From NCBI GenBank assembly GCA_027490415.1, contig JAIXYD010000017.1, positions 1 to 7,995 of the forward strand: a stretch of DNA of 7,995 nucleotides, given 5' to 3'. Positions 1 through 5,519 of this stretch are shown one piece after another (the stretch's first letter is position 1; each line of letters starts with the position of its first letter). The notes beneath the pieces are model-generated. The model ran no database searches. It saw only the letters and a program-made list of their open reading frames with translations, and was not told the DNA's origin. The DNA is from Streptomycetaceae bacterium (GTDB lineage Bacteria; Actinomycetota; Actinomycetes; Nanopelagicales; Nanopelagicaceae). The position numbers were made by a program, and so were the translations under genes.

Positions 1-543
1 CTCTCAGGTTTTGGATATTGGAGCCATGACATCGGTGGTTTTGAAGGAACTCCCAATCCAGATGTCTTCAAACGGTGGGTTGCATTTGGCCTTCTCTCGT
101 CTCATTCACGTTTACATGGCAGTGCTTCATACCGCGTCCCATGGCTTATTGATGATGAAGCAAGTGTTGTGACTAAATTCTTTACCGACCTAAAGATTTC
201 ACTGATGCCCTATCTCTTGAAGATGTCCGAAATTGCCCATCGTGAGGGAATCCCGATGATGCGCCCGATGATGATGGAATTTTCAGAAGATCCCACATGT
301 CTCTACCTTGACCGTCAGTACATGTTGGGCGAATCAATCCTTGTTGCCCCAATATTTAACGCAGACGGTGTTGCAGATTTTTATCTGCCTGAAGGAAAGT
401 GGACTTCATTAATTACCGGTGAGAGTGTTGAAGGTGGCAGTTGGCGGCGCGAAAAACATGGCTACACATCGCTACCGCTATATGTTCTCGAGAGCACTCT
501 TACTGAAAACGGGGCGGAATTGAACCCTGTGATGAAACGGTAA
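1..543 (+). CDS. GH31 family alpha-xylosidase (YicI-like), 3' portion, start outside window
   Basis: The reading frame is open from base 1 to the TAA at 541-543 (180 visible codons). It is the C-terminal part of a retaining glycoside hydrolase that removes alpha-xylosyl units, as YicI does from isoprimeverose-type xyloglucan fragments. Visible family motifs are GFGYWSHDIGGFE (codons 3-15, the barrel segment just after the acid/base Asp, which lies upstream of the window), SSHSRLHGS (33-41), PMMRPMMMEF (85-94), YLDRQYMLGESILVAP (102-117), and the proximal beta domain FYLPEGKW...TSLPLYV (127-162). Resemblance to E. coli YicI, as I recall its sequence, is close throughout. The protein stops about 14 residues after the proximal beta domain, whereas YicI continues for roughly 100 residues as a distal beta domain. 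That domain is missing here, and the last 44 bp overlap the convergent gene. GTG 169 is an internal codon, not the start. The family call is firm; the exact substrate is inferred. Confidence 0.9.
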   Translation, partial: LSGFGYWSHDIGGFEGTPNPDVFKRWVAFGLLSSHSRLHGSASYRVPWLIDDEASVVTKFFTDLKISLMPYLLKMSEIAHREGIPMMRPMMMEFSEDPTCLYLDRQYMLGESILVAPIFNADGVADFYLPEGKWTSLITGESVEGGSWRREKHGYTSLPLYVLESTLTENGAELNPVMKR

Positions 544-2212
544 GTGCCGACCAACGCGCAGCTAGCTCCATCGCCTTCCCATCAATACTTTTGTTGATCA
601 CCAAGTAGTGAAGCAGGGCTGATAAAAATGCATCGCCGGCACCTGTTGTATCTACGACATCAGCTTCTTCTGCTGGTTGAAAGATTGAACCCTCTGCACT
701 ATAGAAAGTCGCACCATCTGATCCATTTGTTACAACAATATGAGTGAAGCGTGTGAGGGCTTGTTCGACCGAGTAATCACCAGAAAAGTCTTCACGAGAA
801 CCAATGAGATAGTCGGCACGATGGACATTGGGATCTGTGAGCGCTGCAGATCCTACGACTGTAGTTGCACCGGCTTTTTCTGCTATCTCTAAATCTTTAG
901 CGAAGTTCTTTCGCCAGATAACAAAGGCCACAATGTCGCCAGGCTTAATCGGTAATCCCTGAAGTGAGACCAGATCAAGTTTGTCATCTGCAATAACGAC
1001 AATGGTTCGCTCTCCCTTTTCATCGACCGGTATTGCTACATGTGAAACGGGGCCCGGAACAACGGGCGTGTACAGGGTATGGATATCTGAACTCTTCAGA
1101 TGCTCATCAAGCCTCTGGCTGAGTTCATCATCACCAAGATTGCTGACGAAGTTAACTGCTGTACCAGTTGAAGCTAGCGCAATCGCAACATTGGCTCCGG
1201 TGCCACCAGGACGCTCGATACTCCGCCCGTCGTGATACTGCACGCTATCCCATGCGACTGGACCGACAACCCACACCGCGCAATTTCTTTTGCGGTAGAT
1301 AACTTCAAGAGCTTTGCCGGCATCTGCAATCTCATTCCAGCGCACTTGATTAATCCACGGAATCGAAAAGAATGAATGTGTAGCGGGAAAACGAAGGGCG
1401 ACGAGTGCTCCGGCAAGTGCGCTGACGGTATCTGTATCTCCACCCCTCTCGCAGGCACTTATGTAGGCCTGTTCAACGGTTGTAGATACAACTGCAATTT
1501 CGATGACTGCCTTGAGAGTATGTAAAGGATCTAACGAGACTTGGGTAGTTTCATCAAAGTGAGTTGAGAAATACTCTACATATTCAATTGCTTCTGCTTC
1601 ATTATCAGCAATCTCACGTAGATCAGCTGCTGGATTCTGAAGTACTTGTGCAAATAACTTTGAAGCAATAAGTGAGGTTGCAATTGCCCGCTGATGCGAA
1701 TGTGTGGCGAGTGCAATTTCAGAAATCCATTGACGACGCTTCTGATCATCTCCTTCCGAGAATGCCATACCCAATAAAGCGGTCCGCATCATCGCACCAT
1801 TTGAGTTACCGATGAAATGTTTTTCTGAATCTTTAACAGGTAGCCCTACTGCGGCTCTTGTCGTGGGTCCCAAACCGCGCAGTAGAGGCAAGTTCTCCTT
1901 CAAAAGTTCAACAAATCTTGCTCGTGCTTGCTCCAGATTTTGCGAATCGAGTGCCTTGATTGAAAGGAGGGTAAGCAATGTGTCATCACTGACTCCACCT
2001 AGCGGCCAATCCGTAATCTCACTCAAAGAACTCGTGACGCGATACTCATCCTTAAATTCATACTGCACTCCGAAAGCATCACCTGCGGCATATGCAAAGA
2101 ACGCAGTTGCGATTCGTAGTTGGGTATCGCCATCAAGAGGTGAAGAGAATGAGTGGGGAAAGAGGAAAGAGCCGGCAAAATCTGCCAGCTCTTTCCGTGA
2201 AGATATGCTCAT
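500..2212 (-). CDS. ADP-ribosylglycohydrolase (ARH/DraG-like) - PfkB carbohydrate kinase fusion protein
   Basis: This 570-residue cytoplasmic protein has two complete enzyme domains. Residues about 30-305 are an ARH/DraG-type glycohydrolase. The dinuclear-metal motifs are present: GDAFG with E52 (matching the ARH3 flap Glu), SDDT (75-78), GNSNGAMMR (135-143), TH (170-171) and GGDTDT (257-262, D259/D261). Residues about 311-570 are a PfkB/ribokinase-type sugar kinase, with PGGTGANVA (335-343) and the C-terminal signature DTTGAGDAF (521-529), whose D527 is the expected catalytic base. The linker is only a few residues. Known family chemistry is metal-dependent hydrolysis of a ribosyl N- or O-glycosidic bond (ARH) and ATP-dependent phosphorylation of a sugar or nucleoside (PfkB). 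The inferred combined role is to cleave an imported glycoside and phosphorylate the sugar. The ATG directly follows the TAG of the permease gene with no spacer, so translation is probably coupled and this is the last gene of the transporter operon. The specific substrate is unknown. Confidence 0.9.
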   Translation of the reverse strand: MSISSRKELADFAGSFLFPHSFSSPLDGDTQLRIATAFFAYAAGDAFGVQYEFKDEYRVTSSLSEITDWPLGGVSDDTLLTLLSIKALDSQNLEQARARFVELLKENLPLLRGLGPTTRAAVGLPVKDSEKHFIGNSNGAMMRTALLGMAFSEGDDQKRRQWISEIALATHSHQRAIATSLIASKLFAQVLQNPAADLREIADNEAEAIEYVEYFSTHFDETTQVSLDPLHTLKAVIEIAVVSTTVEQAYISACERGGDTDTVSALAGALVALRFPATHSFFSIPWINQVRWNEIADAGKALEVIYRKRNCAVWVVGPVAWDSVQYHDGRSIERPGGTGANVAIALASTGTAVNFVSNLGDDELSQRLDEHLKSSDIHTLYTPVVPGPVSHVAIPVDEKGERTIVVIADDKLDLVSLQGLPIKPGDIVAFVIWRKNFAKDLEIAEKAGATTVVGSAALTDPNVHRADYLIGSREDFSGDYSVEQALTRFTHIVVTNGSDGATFYSAEGSIFQPAEEADVVDTTGAGDAFLSALLHYLVINKSIDGKAMELAARWSALTVSSQGSIPPRFQ

Positions 2213-3436
2213 CTAGCTTGCCGTAGATGATCGCTTACGTGAGACGGCATCGACAGTTGCGGCTAGGATCAAAACTCCACCAGTCACGAGGAAGTTAATT
2301 CCTGCTGGAAGTCCTAGAAGCCCAAGACCATTATCGATAATCGCAATAACGAGAGCGCCGACAGCTGCGTGAATTAAACGTCCACGACCACCGAAGAGGC
2401 TGACGCCACCAACGACTGCTGCAGCAACACCAGAGAGAACAATTGATTTACCTGCTGTTGCCTCGACTGCGCCGATACGACTTGCATTAAAAATGCCTGA
2501 GATCACTGCAAGGAAAGAGCAGAGCATGAAGGCGATAATGCGAATCTTTACAACTTTGATACCTGAACGGCGTGCAGCTTCAGGATTGCCGCCCACTGCG
2601 TAGAGGTGGCGACCAAAGAGTGTGCGATCGAGTAAGAGTGTTCCCAGGAAGAGAACAGTGATTGCAATAGGTACAACAATTGGGACTCCACTGATCTCTT
2701 TCATTGAAGTGCTTCGGTTGAGATTGAGCATTGCTACTAGAGCCGCGCCAATTCCTGCAACGATGGCTAGCTTTGTATACATCAATGAAATTGGTCGATT
2801 AGCGAGACCACTACGTGTGCGAACAGATCTGTCATAAAAATTAATTGCAGTCATGATGATCATTGCTGCGATTAGGAATCCCCAACCCATCCAAGCAGGA
2901 AGGTTGTCATTCATGATCGCTTTAATCTCTGGAACTTCAATGCGGTAGAGACCACCATCGCCGAGAAGTGCTAGCTGTAGACCTTGGAAACCTAAGAAGA
3001 GACCCAAAGTAACGACGAACGATGGAACACCGACTTTAGCTACGAAGAATCCGATCATTGCACCGATCGCAGTACCCAAGACAAGGCCCGCGAGAATTGA
3101 GATGCGCCAATCAATTCCGCCCTTATTTGTCATAAGAATAAAGAGAGCCATCGCTACACCGGAAGTCACACCGGCGGAGAGATCGATTTCGGCGATCAAA
3201 ATTACAAATACAAGTGCCATTGCCAACATCATCAGAGTTGCCGTCTGAGTGAGTAAGTTGGCGAAGTTTCCTTGAGTAAAGAAGTATGGGTTTAGAACTG
3301 AGAACAAAATAGTAAGTACAAAGAGTGAGAGCACTGAAGGCAGGGCTCCCATCTCACCGCCCTTTACGCGTGAGACATAGGCATCGACTTGCTGGCGAAC
3401 ATTGCCCTCATGGCCTGATCCGATAGTTACGCTCAT
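2213..3436 (-). CDS. Sugar ABC transporter permease, XylH/RbsC type (BPD_transp_2 family)
   Basis: This 407-residue integral membrane protein forms the channel of a pentose-type ABC importer. After a hydrophilic N-terminus of about 30 residues come roughly ten or more hydrophobic segments (near 32-49, 64-82, 112-133, 139-158, 184-200, 220-238, 249-268, 298-316, 354-372 and 379-396). Family landmarks are EIDLSAG (83-89), where many homologues have GIDLSVG, then GRHLYAVGGNPEAARRSGI (275-293), the coupling region that meets the ATPase, and GGVSLFGGRG (343-352). The length and the extra hydrophilic stretch near 200-215 resemble XylH/GguB rather than the shorter RbsC. Its ATG overlaps the TGA of the ATPase gene (ATGA at 3433-3436), and its TAG abuts the ATG of the fusion enzyme, so all three are probably co-translated. 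The permease family is certain; the sugar carried (xylose, ribose, arabinose or other) is not. Confidence 0.93.
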   Translation of the reverse strand: MSVTIGSGHEGNVRQQVDAYVSRVKGGEMGALPSVLSLFVLTILFSVLNPYFFTQGNFANLLTQTATLMMLAMALVFVILIAEIDLSAGVTSGVAMALFILMTNKGGIDWRISILAGLVLGTAIGAMIGFFVAKVGVPSFVVTLGLFLGFQGLQLALLGDGGLYRIEVPEIKAIMNDNLPAWMGWGFLIAAMIIMTAINFYDRSVRTRSGLANRPISLMYTKLAIVAGIGAALVAMLNLNRSTSMKEISGVPIVVPIAITVLFLGTLLLDRTLFGRHLYAVGGNPEAARRSGIKVVKIRIIAFMLCSFLAVISGIFNASRIGAVEATAGKSIVLSGVAAAVVGGVSLFGGRGRLIHAAVGALVIAIIDNGLGLLGLPAGINFLVTGGVLILAATVDAVSRKRSSTAS

Positions 3437-4188
3437 GCTTGATCTCCCATCGTGCGAGAACCGGTGATGTATTGAACAACGTCGAGGTGATTTGTTTCAG
3501 ATGACTTAAGGGTCGCTACCATCTTGCCGAGATAGAGCACGGCAATATCATCGGCGACTTTAAACACATCTTGCAAGTTGTGGCTAATGATGATGACGGC
3601 GACACCTGAGTCGGCAAGACGACGTACCAAGTTAAGAACTTGTTCAGTCTGTGCGACACCGAGTGCCGCAGTTGGCTCATCGAGAATGACTAGCTTTGCA
3701 TTGCGAAGCACTGAACGAGCGATTGCAACGGTCTGACGCTGGCCACCAGAAAGTGATGCCACCTTTTGGCGTACTGATTTAACTGTGCGTACTGAAAGAC
3801 CCGTCAGAGTCTTTGATGCTTCAAACTCCATCTGTGGTTCATTCAGGGTAATTCCGGTCATAGTTTCGCGACCAAGGAACATATTTTGAACAATATCCAG
3901 ATTTTCGCAGAGTGCGAGGTCTTGATACACCACTTCAATGCCAAGTGCTGCAGCTGCGCGCGCACTAGGAAGAGAAACTTCCTGTCCTTCAAATTTTACG
4001 ACGCCACTGTCGTATTGCTGAACTCCAGCCAAACCTTTGATGAGTGTTGACTTACCTGCACCGTTATCTCCAACAAGTGCGGTAACTCTTCCTGCGTAGG
4101 CGGTGAAGTTAATTCCCTTAAGAACATCTACCGGACCAAAACTTTTTGTAATCCCGATGAGTTCGACAATCGGCGTCTGCGATGTCAT
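3433..4188 (-). CDS. Sugar ABC transporter ATP-binding protein, single nucleotide-binding domain
   Basis: This 251-residue cytoplasmic ATPase energises the adjacent permease. Motifs in order are Walker A GDNGAGKST (40-48), Q-loop YQD (Q89), signature LSGGQRQ (146-152), Walker B LVILDEPTAAL (166-176) and the H-loop histidine of ISHN (H203). Only one nucleotide-binding domain is present, whereas XylG, GguA and RbsA have two in about 500 residues, so this protein should work as a homodimer. I chose ATG 4186-4188 because a good Shine-Dalgarno GGAAGGG (4194-4200) lies 5 bases before it. The frame extends six codons further to a GTG at 4204-4206, but that start would place the same Shine-Dalgarno inside the coding region. 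The stop overlaps the permease start by 4 bp. Upstream, the hairpin at 4248-4291 separates this gene from the binding-protein gene, so it is probably expressed by read-through. Confidence 0.93.
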   Translation of the reverse strand: MTSQTPIVELIGITKSFGPVDVLKGINFTAYAGRVTALVGDNGAGKSTLIKGLAGVQQYDSGVVKFEGQEVSLPSARAAAALGIEVVYQDLALCENLDIVQNMFLGRETMTGITLNEPQMEFEASKTLTGLSVRTVKSVRQKVASLSGGQRQTVAIARSVLRNAKLVILDEPTAALGVAQTEQVLNLVRRLADSGVAVIIISHNLQDVFKVADDIAVLYLGKMVATLKSSETNHLDVVQYITGSRTMGDQA

Positions 4189-4193
4189 ATCAA

Positions 4194-4200
4194 CCCTTCC
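4194..4200 (-). promoter_or_regulatory. Shine-Dalgarno of the ABC ATPase gene (decides the start)
   Basis: On the minus strand GGAAGGG is followed by TTGAT and then ATG. This spacing suits ribosome binding at ATG 4188 and argues against the upstream in-frame GTG at 4206. Confidence 0.7.
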
Positions 4201-4247
4201 AAGCACACTAGTGATTTTCTACTGTCGTTAATCTACTTTGCTTTACC

Positions 4248-4291
4248 TAATAAAAGCCTCCGCGCCGGCACAAAAAGCACCGGCGCGGAGG
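4248..4291 (-). terminator. Rho-independent-type terminator / attenuator after the binding-protein gene
   Basis: Read on the minus strand, a perfect 12-bp GC-rich stem (arms 4280-4291 and 4257-4268, CCTCCGCGCCGG with its complement) encloses an 11-base loop. It is followed at once by CTTTTATTA, a short and imperfect T-tract. It starts 16 bases beyond the TAA of the binding-protein gene and sits before the ATPase gene. In this transporter family such a hairpin typically ends or stabilises most transcripts, leaving binding-protein mRNA in excess over ATPase and permease mRNA. The arms are visible directly; the effect on expression is inferred. The T-tract is interrupted, so some read-through into the rest of the operon is expected. 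Confidence 0.8.
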
Positions 4292-4307
4292 TCATTACAT
4301 TACTTAA

Positions 4308-5351
4308 TTAAGCAGCTACGCCGAATTCGTCACAAGCTGCCTTAACAGCATCTGTACATACTTCGTCGTACTTAGCATCTCCAGCAGCAATAACATCCTT
4401 AACCTGAGCCTGTCCGACTGAGTTAGGTGTTACAGCGATGTAAGGAGTTCCATCAGCAAGTGTCTTATCAGCTGTTGGTGTCTCGCCGTTAAGGAGAGCA
4501 ATTGCCAAATCTGATGCAGCTGTTGCGATCAGTGTGTATGGCTTCCAAACAGTTGTTGTCTGCTTACCTAGAAGAACATTCTGGAGACCAGCTGGTGAAG
4601 CATCTTGTCCTGAGACAGGAACCTTCAAGCCAGCCTTATCAAGAATTGTGATGATGTTTGCAGCGTTGTTGTCGTTTGGTGCAAGAACTGCATCAACCTT
4701 TCCACCAACTGCTGTAAGAGCCTGCTCGAACAATGTTCCAGCCTTAGCTCCATCCCATGTTCCAGCCATTTCGAAGATTGGCTTTACGCCAGCTGGTGTT
4801 AGAACTGAAAGTGCTCCGTCAAAGAACATCTTTGCATTTCCATCTGTTGGATCTCCCTGACCGTAGATAACACGGGCAGTCTTTGGATCCTTACCAGCTG
4901 CTGCTAGACCATCAAGAATTGCCTGGCCCTGAAGTGCTCCAACTGACTCGTTGTCGAATGACACGTAGTAGTCAGCACCTTCGATTGGGCGGTCGTAAGC
5001 GATAACAGGAATTCCTGCTTCCTTAGCTGTTGCCGCAACCTGAATACCAGCACCCTGGTAATCAACAAGGATCATTACGCCGCAACCCTTTGTGAGCATC
5101 TGCTCAGCGATTGTTGCGTACTTAGCTGTATCACCTTGTGCGTTCTGAATATCTGTTTCAAATCCTGCACCTGTAAGTGCTGAATCCATTGCTGGACGAT
5201 CTCCATTTTCCCAACGTGCAGATGACTCTGAGTCAGGAAGGATCATGCATGCACGCTTTGCTGATGCATCATCGCTGCTTGAACAGCCTGAGATCAACAA
5301 AGCTGCTGCTGATGCAATCGCAGCAGCAATAACTAGACGGCGCTTTGCCAT
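4308..5351 (-). CDS. Sugar ABC transporter substrate-binding lipoprotein, XylF/ChvE-like
   Basis: This 347-residue periplasmic-binding-protein-like lipoprotein should capture the sugar outside the membrane and deliver it to the permease. A signal peptide (MAKRR, then a hydrophobic Ala/Ile core) ends in the lipobox LISGC, with C23 as the lipidated residue, followed by a short Ser/Asp linker. The rest is a type I binding fold (Peripla_BP_4). Segments typical of the XylF/ChvE group are LPDSESSARWENGDRP (38-53), NAQGDTAKY (70-78), PVIAYDRPI (115-123), DYYVSFDNESVG (127-138), LAPNDNNA (223-230 region) and SGQDA (247-251). The Shine-Dalgarno GAAAGGT lies 8 bases before ATG 5351. Codon choice looks more uniform than in neighbouring genes (many GCT, CCA and AAG), which suits high expression. 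It is the first gene of the operon and is followed by a hairpin terminator. The family is xylose/multi-sugar binding, but the true ligand could be another pentose or a pentoside. Confidence 0.93.
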   Translation of the reverse strand: MAKRRLVIAAAIASAAALLISGCSSSDDASAKRACMILPDSESSARWENGDRPAMDSALTGAGFETDIQNAQGDTAKYATIAEQMLTKGCGVMILVDYQGAGIQVAATAKEAGIPVIAYDRPIEGADYYVSFDNESVGALQGQAILDGLAAAGKDPKTARVIYGQGDPTDGNAKMFFDGALSVLTPAGVKPIFEMAGTWDGAKAGTLFEQALTAVGGKVDAVLAPNDNNAANIITILDKAGLKVPVSGQDASPAGLQNVLLGKQTTTVWKPYTLIATAASDLAIALLNGETPTADKTLADGTPYIAVTPNSVGQAQVKDVIAAGDAKYDEVCTDAVKAACDEFGVAA

Positions 5352-5359
5352 ATGTATTT

Positions 5360-5373
5360 ACCTTTCGAAAGGT
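5360..5373 (-). promoter_or_regulatory. Perfect 14-bp palindrome containing the binding-protein gene's Shine-Dalgarno
   Basis: ACCTTTCGAAAGGT reads the same on both strands. Its second half on the minus strand, GAAAGGT, is the Shine-Dalgarno for ATG 5351 (8-base spacer). It could be an operator for a dimeric regulator. It could also fold in the mRNA as a 5-bp stem with a TCGA loop that partly hides the ribosome site. The dyad is plain in the sequence; either role is inference. Confidence 0.5.
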
Positions 5374-5383
5374 GTACGCGCCC

Positions 5384-5406
5384 CTGGCTAAAGCTGTTTT
5401 AGCCAG
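5384..5406 (-). promoter_or_regulatory. 9+9 bp inverted repeat, candidate operator of the sugar-uptake operon
   Basis: CTGGCTAAA (5384-5392) and TTTAGCCAG (5398-5406) are perfect inverted arms around a 5-base centre GCTGT. The repeat lies 33 bases upstream of ATG 5351, in the leader or promoter of the binding-protein gene, and 114 bases from argS. No T-tract follows on either strand, so it is not a typical terminator. The size and symmetry fit a binding site for a dimeric sugar-responsive repressor (LacI, ROK or GntR type), but no regulator gene is in the window. An mRNA leader hairpin is the alternative. Confidence 0.5.
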
Positions 5407-5519
5407 ACATGAGGGCGTGAACCGAACTGAGCGTAATCCCTCACCCCAATCAGGTCACTACCTATTTGGTAACTATTTGATAAACGCATGAGCAGGCTTA
5501 CTACGGGTAACCTTGCTCC

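Noticed and set aside
169..171. GTG as the start of a short 124-residue gene
   Set aside because: The frame is open to base 1 with strong GH31 similarity before it, so this is an internal valine codon.
1174..1458. Open frames opposite or within the ARH-PfkB gene (also 981-1235 and 1812-2216 on the plus strand)
   Set aside because: They lie wholly or almost wholly inside a gene with clear domain motifs and show no recognisable protein features. They are shadow frames.
4204..4206. GTG as the start of the ABC ATPase
   Set aside because: The Shine-Dalgarno GGAAGGG lies downstream of it and points to ATG 4188. The extra six residues add nothing to the family match.
5410..5443. Inverted TGAGGG ... 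CCCTCA arms
   Set aside because: The arms are only 6 bp and the loop is 22 bases. This is expected by chance in a region of this size.
5477..5504. Possible argS promoter: TTGATA, 16 bases, TACTAC
   Set aside because: The -10 part matches the consensus poorly and lacks the final T. Not strong enough to list as a promoter.
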